Shown here: piece by piece, positions 1 to 5,127 of the stretch | Numbering within the stretch: the stretch's first letter is position 1 | How the letters are laid out: every line of letters begins with the position of its first letter | Source: an uncultured Collinsella sp. | GTDB taxonomy: Bacteria > Actinomycetota > Coriobacteriia > Coriobacteriales > Coriobacteriaceae | DNA length: 6,333 bases | Direction of reading: 5' to 3' | Assembly (NCBI GenBank): GCA_958445895.1 | Contig: CAUCTV010000067.1 | Location: 1-6,333 of the forward strand | Program-made: the position numbers and the translations under genes | The notes under the pieces: model-generated | Database searches by the model: none | Told to the model about the DNA's origin: nothing | What the model saw: only the letters and a program-made list of their open reading frames with translations

Positions 1-1
1 G

Positions 2-1447
2 CGGGCCGTGTTCCGCTATGCGGTTGTCAATTTGCGAAAGAAATTATGCGTCACCAATCCGATGACGGTTGCTGAGTATGAGGCTGCGCTGAACGCGTGG
101 TGCGACTCTCTGGCAAATCCCGAGCAGGGCGTTGACACGGCACGCAAGGAGCTTGCTACGGCGCAGGGCGTTGCCGACGATGCCGGCAACAAGGTGGACG
201 CAGCATCGCAGACCGTTGCGGCAAAGCAAGCTCAGGTTGAGCGCGCTGTCGCTGACGTTGATGTCGCGACTGCCAAGGTCTCGGAGGCTCAGGCTTCTGT
301 GGAGCAAAAGCAGGCTGCAGCTGACGTCGCCGCGCGTGCTGTCAGCGATGCCCGCGCCGATTTGAGCGCTGCCAACGCCGCAGTTGCGGCGGCTCAGGAC
401 GCCGTGGCCGCCAAGTCTGGCGAGCTCGACATTGCCAAGGGCAAGGTGGCTGCTGCCAAGCGCGCACTGGATGCCGCTCGTGTCGGTGTCGGCGACAAGC
501 AGGATGCACTTGCCGCGGCCCAGGATGAGCTGGCGGCGTATTCGGCCGATATCGCTGCTGCTCAGCGTGCGTTTGATGCGGCATCGTCTACGCTCGAAGA
601 CGCACGTGCCAATCAGCGTGAGGCGGAGGCTGAACTTGCTGTCGCCCAAGGCGATGCCGATCAGGCAGCCATCGATGCTGCTGGCGCTCAGGCGGAGCTC
701 GATATGGCCCAGCAGGCTGCGAGCGATGCTGGCGCTGCCGCGACAACGGCTCAGGCAATGTCTGATGCAGCTGCCGCGCGTGCCTCCCAGCTTAAGAATG
801 CCGCTGCAGCACTTTCCAGGGCTACTGAGGACAAGCTCGCTGCCGATGCTGCGCTTGATGCTGCGGAGATGGCCGTGAGCGATGCCGAGTACGACTTGGT
901 GGAGGCTGACGATGCCGTGACGAATGCGGCCGCCGCCCGCGATGCCTCTGCCGCCGCGGTCACCCGCCTGCGCAGGATCAATCTTGCCGAAGCCATCGCC
1001 AACGGCAGCGCTGACGATGTGGACGAGGCGCTCAACGCCAAGATCGCTGCAGCTCACAATGCCGCCGAGCGCGCCGCGACCGCCAAGGCCGAACTCGATG
1101 ACGCCGTGGCTGCGACGGATGCCGTGGCGCCGGCATACTTGGAGGCGCTCGCCAACTACACCGCCGCCAAGGTCGAGCTCGACCAGGCTATTGCCGAGCT
1201 TAACGCCGAGATCGCTCGCCAAGAGGCCGCCGACCGCGGAAACGGCGAGCAGACCCAGCCCGTCACGCAAGTGACGTACCAGGCCAAGCATGCGGAGGCA
1301 AAGACCGAGGCCACGACTTGGCAGACGGCGATGCCCGCCACGGGCGATGCGTCCGAGCTGCTGGGTGAGACCTTCGTGATCGGCGGCACGGTCCTGGTGG
1401 CCGCCGGCGTATTCCTGTCCGATAAGCGCCGCCAGCTGATCCGTTAG
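2..1447 (+). CDS. Sortase-anchored alanine-rich coiled-coil surface protein, 5'-partial
   Basis: Probable cell-wall-anchored surface protein; its ligand or role is not recognisable. Numbering from the GTG at 8 gives 479 codons to the TAG at 1445-1447. The frame stays open to the left edge, that GTG has no room for a ribosome binding site, and no signal peptide is present. A sortase substrate needs one, so the true start and an N-terminal domain lie outside the window. Residues about 40-425 are almost entirely Ala, Asp, Glu, Lys, Gln and Val in heptad-like order, typical of a long alpha-helical coiled coil that would act as a stalk. The C-terminus is a sorting signal: MPATG at residues 442-446 (an LPXTG variant with Met for Leu), a hydrophobic stretch near 455-470, and the basic tail DKRRQLIR. 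Related actinobacterial proteins can carry a CAP or adhesin domain before such a stalk, but none is visible here. Cell-wall anchoring is well supported; the function is unknown. Confidence 0.85.
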   Translation, partial: RAVFRYAVVNLRKKLCVTNPMTVAEYEAALNAWCDSLANPEQGVDTARKELATAQGVADDAGNKVDAASQTVAAKQAQVERAVADVDVATAKVSEAQASVEQKQAAADVAARAVSDARADLSAANAAVAAAQDAVAAKSGELDIAKGKVAAAKRALDAARVGVGDKQDALAAAQDELAAYSADIAAAQRAFDAASSTLEDARANQREAEAELAVAQGDADQAAIDAAGAQAELDMAQQAASDAGAAATTAQAMSDAAAARASQLKNAAAALSRATEDKLAADAALDAAEMAVSDAEYDLVEADDAVTNAAAARDASAAAVTRLRRINLAEAIANGSADDVDEALNAKIAAAHNAAERAATAKAELDDAVAATDAVAPAYLEALANYTAAKVELDQAIAELNAEIARQEAADRGNGEQTQPVTQVTYQAKHAEAKTEATTWQTAMPATGDASELLGETFVIGGTVLVAAGVFLSDKRRQLIR

Positions 1448-1457
1448 GGACAGGGAA

Positions 1458-1477
1458 GCGCGCTGTTTTTGGCGCGC
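1458..1477 (+). terminator. Weak GC hairpin after the surface-protein gene
   Basis: GCGCGC at 1458-1463 can pair with GCGCGC at 1472-1477 around an 8-nt T-rich loop, starting 11 nt after the surface-protein stop codon. The five T residues lie in the loop rather than after the stem, so this is not a canonical intrinsic terminator. It may still mark the transcript end. Low confidence. Confidence 0.2.
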
Positions 1478-1531
1478 ACCGCAAGGGCATGGGCTCTGCG
1501 GCGCGCGCCACTTTCACCTTCGAGATTGATT

Positions 1532-1538
1532 AAGGAGG
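1532..1538 (+). promoter_or_regulatory. Shine-Dalgarno that fixes the start at 1544
   Basis: AAGGAGG lies 5 nt before the ATG at 1544. It matches the anti-Shine-Dalgarno almost perfectly. It rules out the longer reading from a TTG near 1469, whose first 25 codons would be intergenic sequence. Confidence 0.85.
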
Positions 1539-1543
1539 GACAT

Positions 1544-1909
1544 ATGCAAATTAGAGGAGAGGCCGCGATTGCTTGCGGATTCATGGCGGGCCTGGCAACG
1601 GGGCTGCTGTTCGACGGGTGCTTTGACGGCTACATTAATCGATACCGCGATTCTGGTTTTTCGAGAAGCAAGCCTTGGAAAACGGCATCGGCTCCTCTAG
1701 AGGTGGCCGCGCCCATCGAGCCTCGCAGTGTAGATGCCTCAAAAATTAAGGTAATCGTTACCAAGAACGGCAAGATTTACCACCGTTCTGCGGGATGCAA
1801 AAACTTGTCCCGAAACGCCATTAAAACGAGCGTGCCATTGGCAACCGCACTCAAGCGAGGCAAGACGCCCTGCCCAACATGCTGCCCGCCAACAGTGTGC
1901 TCGATCTAG
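1544..1909 (+). CDS. Small membrane-anchored protein with a YHxxxxC...CxxC metal-binding-like domain
   Basis: 121-residue protein of unknown function. Residues about 7-23 are hydrophobic and glycine-rich (AAIACGFMAGLATGLLF), consistent with a short membrane anchor or uncleaved signal. A polar linker follows to about residue 66. Residues 68-116 form a compact domain: a beta-like VIVTKNGKIYH, then H80, C85, the segment VPLATALKRGKTP, and C110-x-x-C113 followed by CPP. This spacing (YH...C...A...G..PC..C) matches a short motif known from ends of secreted nucleases, competence-type proteins and small hypothetical proteins, where His and three Cys probably bind zinc. The metal-binding role is inferred from the pattern. 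The gene is AT-richer than its neighbours: the line at 1741-1800 is 25/60 G+C by hand count, against 43/60 at 4081-4140. That suggests a different origin. No operon partner is evident; gaps are 96 bp upstream and 129 bp downstream. Confidence 0.75.
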   Translation: MQIRGEAAIACGFMAGLATGLLFDGCFDGYINRYRDSGFSRSKPWKTASAPLEVAAPIEPRSVDASKIKVIVTKNGKIYHRSAGCKNLSRNAIKTSVPLATALKRGKTPCPTCCPPTVCSI

Positions 1910-1964
1910 TTTTTTGGGTGTTTGATCCGTTTGGATGGAAGAACGAGGGGTAAGCCCTAAGGGG

Positions 1965-1988
1965 TGCGGATGCCGGGGCTGATCCGCA
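1965..1988 (+). terminator. Possible hairpin between the small gene and the first phosphoesterase
   Basis: TGCGGAT at 1965-1971 is exactly complementary to ATCCGCA at 1982-1988 with a 10-nt loop. Only a weak T-rich stretch (ATTTCT) follows. It could end the upstream transcript or be a leader structure of the gene at 2039. A run of six T at 1910-1915, right after the upstream stop codon, has no stem before it. The rest of 1910-2038 shows no convincing promoter. Confidence 0.3.
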
Positions 1989-2038
1989 ATTTCTGCCATC
2001 GATTTGTCTAGAGTCGCACAGCACGGAGGTGCCGCTTA

Positions 2039-2755
2039 ATGTCCATTTTCGTTACCGGAGACGTTCACGGTGTTGCCGAGTACGGGGCGAGCCGCTTCTC
2101 GTCGCGCGTTTGGCCATTGGGCCGTACGCTGACGCGCGATGACGTGGTGATCGTTGCCGGCGACTTTGGCTTTATATGGAGTGGCTCAAACACCGACAAA
2201 TACTGGCTCGACTGGTTTGAGTCCAAGCCCTGGACTACGTGTTTTGTCGACGGCAATCACGAGAACTATCATCTGCTGGCGGGGCTGCCGATCCGAGAGT
2301 GGAACGGGGGCCTCGTTCACGAGGCTCGCCCGCATGTGCTGCACCTGATGCGCGGAGAGGTGTTCGACATCGCGGGGAACACGGTGCTCGCCATGGGTGG
2401 CGCCGCGAGCCATGACAAACAGTGGCGCCGGGAGGGAAAGACGTGGTGGCCCGAGGAAATGCCGAGTGAGAGCGAGATGGAATACTGTCGCGCCTCGCTC
2501 GATCGTGTGGGCTGGAAGGTCGACTATGTTGTGACTCACGAGGCGCCGGTCGATTTGGCAGACGAGCTGTGCATGGAGTGCAATCGCGAGTTCTACGACG
2601 ATTCGCTGCAGGCCTTTTTGGGCGAGCTCGACGGGCGACTCGACTACCGCACCTGGTTCTTTGGCCATTACCATGACGATGAATGGCGCGACGACAAGCA
2701 TCGCCTGATCTACCAAGATATCGTGCCGATTGAGGCGCGATGCACCGATGAGTAG
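2039..2755 (+). CDS. Calcineurin-like metallophosphoesterase, copy 1 of 3
   Basis: Predicted cytosolic metal-dependent phosphoesterase of 238 residues; the substrate is unknown. All core motifs of the fold are present in order: GDVHG at 7-11 (Asp8, His10), GDFGF at 41-45 (Asp42), GNHE at 72-75 (Asn73, His74), TH at 166-167 and GHYH at 209-212. These supply the ligands for the two-metal centre, so an active enzyme is expected. The GDxHG and GNHE forms resemble the PPP/diadenosine-tetraphosphatase branch more than the nuclease branches. There is no signal peptide or membrane segment. The ATG at 2039 is supported by GGAGG at 2025-2029, 9 nt upstream. The protein is a paralogue of the gene at 3439, sharing the order GDVHG, GDFGF, VDGNHE, RGEVF, MGGA, WWP, VGWKVDYV-TH and RLDY. 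The next phosphoesterase gene starts 48 bp downstream on the same strand, so co-transcription is likely. Confidence 0.9.
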   Translation: MSIFVTGDVHGVAEYGASRFSSRVWPLGRTLTRDDVVIVAGDFGFIWSGSNTDKYWLDWFESKPWTTCFVDGNHENYHLLAGLPIREWNGGLVHEARPHVLHLMRGEVFDIAGNTVLAMGGAASHDKQWRREGKTWWPEEMPSESEMEYCRASLDRVGWKVDYVVTHEAPVDLADELCMECNREFYDDSLQAFLGELDGRLDYRTWFFGHYHDDEWRDDKHRLIYQDIVPIEARCTDE

Positions 2756-2803
2756 GGTGGGGCGGCGAGTGGAAATTCTGGGCAACAGCGTTAGGAGGTT
2801 CCC

Positions 2804-3442
2804 ATGATCTGGTTTACCAGCGATACCCACTTTGGACACGAGAACATGCTGCGGCTCGCCGACAGGCCTTGGTCGACTGGTGCGCAGATGAACGACGCCA
2901 TGGTCGCCAACATTAATAGCAAGGTCGCTTTGGACGACGAGCTTTATATTCTGGGCGACTTCAGCTTTAAGATGACGGTGCAAGACGCCTACGAGCTGCG
3001 TAAGAGCATTGCATGCAAGCACGTCCATCTGCTGCCTGGCAACCACGACAAAGACTGGACGCAGCCTGCGGTGGCGGATGCTTTTATCGTCGAGCCGCCC
3101 ATTTGTGTGCTCAAGATCGACCGCCAAAAAATCGTGCTGAGCCACTATCCCATGGTCGACTGGCAAGGCATGTCGCACGGCGGCTGGCATCTTCACGGAC
3201 ATATCCACAGCTGCGGCGGCGCGTACAACACGTTCAACCTTAGGCAGGGGCTGCTGCGCTATGACGTGGGCGTGGACGCCAACGGCTACGCCCCGGTGAG
3301 CCTGGAGGAGCTCAAGTCGTGGTTTGCGCAGGTCGACGAGCCGGCGTGTTGCGTTAAATGGCCGTGGTGGGTCAACGCCACGGGCGACGAGCAGATCGAG
3401 CACGATCTCGAAGCCTATAAGAGGGAAGTGGTGATCCGATGA
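2804..3442 (+). CDS. Calcineurin-like metallophosphoesterase, copy 2 of 3 (short subfamily)
   Basis: 212-residue predicted phosphoesterase with an unknown substrate. Motifs: SDTHFGH at 6-12 (Asp7, His9), GD at 51-52 (Asp52), GNHD at 79-82, SH at 113-114 and HGHIH at 131-135. The SDTHFGH start, the GNHD form and the conserved VGVDANGYAPVSLEEL near the C-terminus place it in the family usually annotated as predicted phosphoesterase or phosphohydrolase (COG4186-like, assigned from memory). It is therefore a different subfamily from the flanking paralogues. The last roughly 30 residues, after LKSWFA, are a polar extension containing KWPWW. AGGAGG at 2793-2798 lies 5 nt before the ATG, a strong site. 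The stop codon overlaps the next ATG as ATGA (3439-3442), which implies translational coupling with the third gene. Confidence 0.9.
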   Translation: MIWFTSDTHFGHENMLRLADRPWSTGAQMNDAMVANINSKVALDDELYILGDFSFKMTVQDAYELRKSIACKHVHLLPGNHDKDWTQPAVADAFIVEPPICVLKIDRQKIVLSHYPMVDWQGMSHGGWHLHGHIHSCGGAYNTFNLRQGLLRYDVGVDANGYAPVSLEELKSWFAQVDEPACCVKWPWWVNATGDEQIEHDLEAYKREVVIR

Positions 3443-4164
3443 CGGTTTATGTGACGGGTGATGTCCACGGTGGCATCGACATGCAAAAGCTCCGCGACTG
3501 GGAGCTTGGGGATAGTCTGACGAGCGACGACTATCTGATTATCGCGGGAGACTTTGGCTTTCCGTGGGATTTTTCTGCCGAGGAATGCGCCGATATCGCC
3601 TGGCTGGAGTCGCGCCCCTATACCGTGCTGTTCGTCGACGGCAACCACGAACGCTACGACCATTGGGCGGAGCGCCCCCTGGAGTTGTGGCACGGTGGAC
3701 TGACGCAACGCCTGTCGGACACCTCGCCTATACGGCGCCTGACGCGCGGCGAGGTTTTTGAGCTCGGTGGGTCGACGATCTTTACCATGGGCGGCGCCAC
3801 GAGTGTGGACAAGGAATACCGCATCCCGTATTCCAGCTGGTGGCCGCAGGAGCTGCCGGGCGAGCGCAACTTTGAGGAGGCGCGGGCAAAGCTCGATAGC
3901 GTGGGCTGGAAGGTCGACTACGTGATCACCCACACCTGCTCCACGCGCATGCTCTCGCCCACGCTCTATCCGGCACCTGGCTGGAATTATCCAGCTGTCG
4001 ATCGGCTTACGGCATTTTTCGACGAGCTGGAAGATCGCTTGGACTACAAGCGCTGGTACTACGGGCATTTTCATCGGGATGCCAACCCGGCCGAGCGCCA
4101 CACCGTGCTCTACGACTGCATCGTTCGCCTGGGCGGCGAGCTCCAGCCCTGGGACGTTGCGTAG
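3439..4164 (+). CDS. Calcineurin-like metallophosphoesterase, copy 3 of 3
   Basis: 241-residue predicted metal-dependent phosphoesterase, paralogue of the gene at 2039. Motifs: GDVHG at 7-11, GDFGF at 37-41, GNHE at 68-71, TH at 164-165 and GHFH at 209-212, so the two-metal site is complete. Differences from copy 1 concentrate in the loop after the fourth motif (residues about 166-188, CSTRMLSPTLYP and on), where copy 1 has an acidic, Cys-containing segment. That region often shapes substrate choice, so the two copies may act on different substrates; this is inference. The start overlaps the upstream stop by 4 nt (ATGA), and only a weak purine-rich site precedes it, so translation probably depends on coupling. 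Twenty identical bases at 2507-2526 and 3901-3920, both encoding VGWKVDY, support descent of copies 1 and 3 from a common duplicated gene. Confidence 0.9.
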   Translation: MTVYVTGDVHGGIDMQKLRDWELGDSLTSDDYLIIAGDFGFPWDFSAEECADIAWLESRPYTVLFVDGNHERYDHWAERPLELWHGGLTQRLSDTSPIRRLTRGEVFELGGSTIFTMGGATSVDKEYRIPYSSWWPQELPGERNFEEARAKLDSVGWKVDYVITHTCSTRMLSPTLYPAPGWNYPAVDRLTAFFDELEDRLDYKRWYYGHFHRDANPAERHTVLYDCIVRLGGELQPWDVA

Positions 4165-4202
4165 GGGCAGGCATAGCGAGCTCTTCGTATGATGCCTTGG
4201 GT

Positions 4203-4246
4203 AGTTACCCTACATTTTGGCAATAGTCATTATCTGTAGGGTAACT
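4203..4246. repeat. Perfect 12-bp inverted repeat with 20-nt spacer
   Basis: AGTTACCCTACA at 4203-4214 is the exact reverse complement of TGTAGGGTAACT at 4235-4246. The arms are 32 bp apart centre to centre, about three helical turns, which would suit two regulator-bound half-sites on one DNA face. As RNA it would form a 12-bp hairpin, but neither strand has a T-run after the stem, so it is a poor intrinsic terminator. It lies 38 bp after the third phosphoesterase and 39 bp beyond the toxin stop codon, where two transcripts converge. It may be an operator, a convergent transcription barrier, or the remnant of a lost gene's control region. Confidence 0.6.
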
Positions 4247-4285
4247 TAAGACATACTGGGAGCTGGAGGAGATGCTGCTGGCGGT

Positions 4286-4759
4286 CTAGAGTTTCAACGC
4301 CATTCGGTTGGTGCCGGGTAGGGCTGCAAAGCCGAAATGCGCATAGAACGCTGCCGCCTCATCATCTACTGGATCGACAACCAAAGCTCGCGCTCCCGCT
4401 AGGGCAGAAATTTTTAAGGCGTTTTCGATGGCATCTTTGAGCAACGATGCTCCCAGACCAAGCCCCTTGAATTTCTCATCAACCCCCATCATTCCAAGCA
4501 ACACTGCGGGAACTTGGGAGGGGGAGTTCCGAACGAACCATCCTCCGTCAACATTTTCGCGAGCTACGGAGTGCGTACATAGCGTATAGAACCCGGCGAC
4601 TGCGCCGTCGTAATACGATGCGTATATAACCGCCGACCCTCTTCTTCGCGCCGAGGCTGATCTGTTTTTAGCCCATCCGTCTACAAGGGTATTACCGCAG
4701 TGGAAAGCCTCGATGCCTTGACCAACGGGGAGTTGAACGGGCTTGGTAAACGTGCTCAT
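4286..4759 (-). CDS. GNAT acetyltransferase toxin, TacT-like
   Basis: 157-residue predicted toxin of a type II toxin-antitoxin module. Characterised TacT enzymes use acetyl-CoA to acetylate the amino group of charged aminoacyl-tRNAs and so block translation. The GNAT core is visible: GSAVIYASYYDGAVAGFYTL (residues 41-60), then VLLGMMGVDEKFKGLGLGASLL (86-107) with the acetyl-CoA loop KGLGLG at 98-103. DEAAAFYAHFGF (133-144) follows, where Tyr139 matches the catalytic tyrosine of the FYxxFGF motif. The N-terminal HCGN...LVDGWAKNR...ARR pattern is also typical of the family. The ATG at 4759 is preferred over a TTG two codons upstream because it gives an ATGA overlap with the antitoxin stop. The gene appears less GC-rich than its neighbours (30/60 at 4381-4440 by hand count), consistent with acquisition. 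No truncation or frameshift is seen. Confidence 0.88.
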   Translation of the reverse strand: MSTFTKPVQLPVGQGIEAFHCGNTLVDGWAKNRSASARRRGSAVIYASYYDGAVAGFYTLCTHSVARENVDGGWFVRNSPSQVPAVLLGMMGVDEKFKGLGLGASLLKDAIENALKISALAGARALVVDPVDDEAAAFYAHFGFAALPGTNRMALKL

Positions 4760-5022
4760 TCCCAAATCGCTTTACGGTCGAGCAGCGCTTTTGCGGCTTG
4801 GGGCATGGGTGAGTCGAGCATTTCGCAAAATGCATCAAAACCATCAGGAGAAAGATAGGTTGTTGACGCCTCGGCGATGTCACGTGCGGAGCTCTCGTCG
4901 AGGTGAGCCGTGGCCCATTGGGTGAGAGTTTGCCCGCGCAAGGCCGCGGCGCGCTCGTAAGTAAGGCGTTGACGCTCGGTCAGCCTTAGATCCATACGGC
5001 GCTGTTTCTCAATCGTTGGCAT
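4756..5022 (-). CDS. DUF1778 ribbon-helix-helix antitoxin, TacA-like
   Basis: 88-residue predicted antitoxin that would neutralise the adjacent GNAT toxin and repress their shared promoter. The N-terminal RMDLRLTERQRLTYERAAALRG (residues 9-30) is the ribbon-helix-helix DNA-binding core of DUF1778. LTQWATAHLDESSARDI continues the helix region. The C-terminal half, with TTYLSPDGFDAFCEMLDSP (54-72) and a helix ending DRKAIWE, is the usual toxin-wrapping tail. The length is normal for the family. The ATG at 5022 is supported by AAAGGAGG (5037-5030 on the minus strand), 7 nt upstream. The gene is first in a two-gene operon with a promoter and palindrome just upstream (5043-5071). Autoregulation is inferred from that placement. 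Confidence 0.88.
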   Translation of the reverse strand: MPTIEKQRRMDLRLTERQRLTYERAAALRGQTLTQWATAHLDESSARDIAEASTTYLSPDGFDAFCEMLDSPMPQAAKALLDRKAIWE

Positions 5023-5029
5023 GGTAAAA

Positions 5030-5037
5030 CCTCCTTT
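5030..5037 (-). promoter_or_regulatory. Shine-Dalgarno of the antitoxin gene, near the mRNA 5' end
   Basis: AAAGGAGG on the minus strand, 7 nt before the antitoxin ATG. It starts only 5 nt after the predicted -10 element, so transcription probably initiates within or beside it. The leader would then be about 14 nt. Confidence 0.75.
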
Positions 5038-5042
5038 GCATC

Positions 5043-5071
5043 ATTGTACGGAACTATTCCGTACATAACAA
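5043..5071 (-). promoter_or_regulatory. Sigma-70-type promoter of the toxin-antitoxin operon
   Basis: On the minus strand TTGTTA (5071-5066; 4 of 6 to TTGACA) and TACAAT (5048-5043; 5 of 6 to TATAAT) are separated by exactly 17 bp. The expected start of transcription is near 5036, just ahead of the antitoxin ATG at 5022. The spacing, the matches and the operator inside the spacer make this the best-supported promoter in the window. Confidence 0.75.
5045..5065. promoter_or_regulatory. Palindromic operator inside the toxin-antitoxin promoter
   Basis: TGTACGGAA (5045-5053) and TTCCGTACA (5057-5065) are perfect inverted arms around the 3-bp centre CTA. The palindrome fills the -35/-10 spacer and enters the -10 element. 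Bound protein would therefore exclude RNA polymerase. The likely ligand is the antitoxin ribbon-helix-helix dimer, alone or with the toxin; this is inferred from position and family behaviour. Confidence 0.75.
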
Positions 5072-5093
5072 GATACAGAATTACGCACTCGTC

Positions 5094-5103
5094 GGGGGGG
5101 GGG
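5094..5103 (+). repeat. Ten-base poly-G tract
   Basis: An uninterrupted run of ten G residues lies between the GluQRS stop codon and the toxin-antitoxin promoter, 23 bp upstream of its -35 element. Such tracts can change length by slippage and are also prone to sequencing error. It is outside any coding region. Confidence 0.8.
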
Positions 5104-5127
5104 TAGTGAAGGGGGCAGGGCGTTTGA

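Noticed and set aside
44..1291. 415-codon open frame on the minus strand opposite the surface-protein gene
   Set aside because: It is the antisense shadow of an alanine-rich high-GC coding sequence. The translation is low-complexity Leu/Arg/Gly/Ser with no domain, and the plus strand has a clear sortase signal.
1986..2014. Promoter for the phosphoesterase genes using TAGAGT at 2009-2014
   Set aside because: Only 4 of 6 matches to a -10 and no -35-like sequence 16-18 bp upstream.
2186..3403. 405-codon open frame on the minus strand across two phosphoesterases
   Set aside because: It spans two well-supported plus-strand genes and the gap between them, and shows no family motifs.
3415..4101. 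228-codon minus-strand frame opposite phosphoesterase copy 3
   Set aside because: Antisense shadow; the plus strand carries all metal-binding motifs.
4759..4765. TTG start for the toxin two codons upstream of the ATG
   Set aside because: The ATG at 4759 gives the ATGA overlap typical of these operons, and the TTG has no ribosome site of its own.
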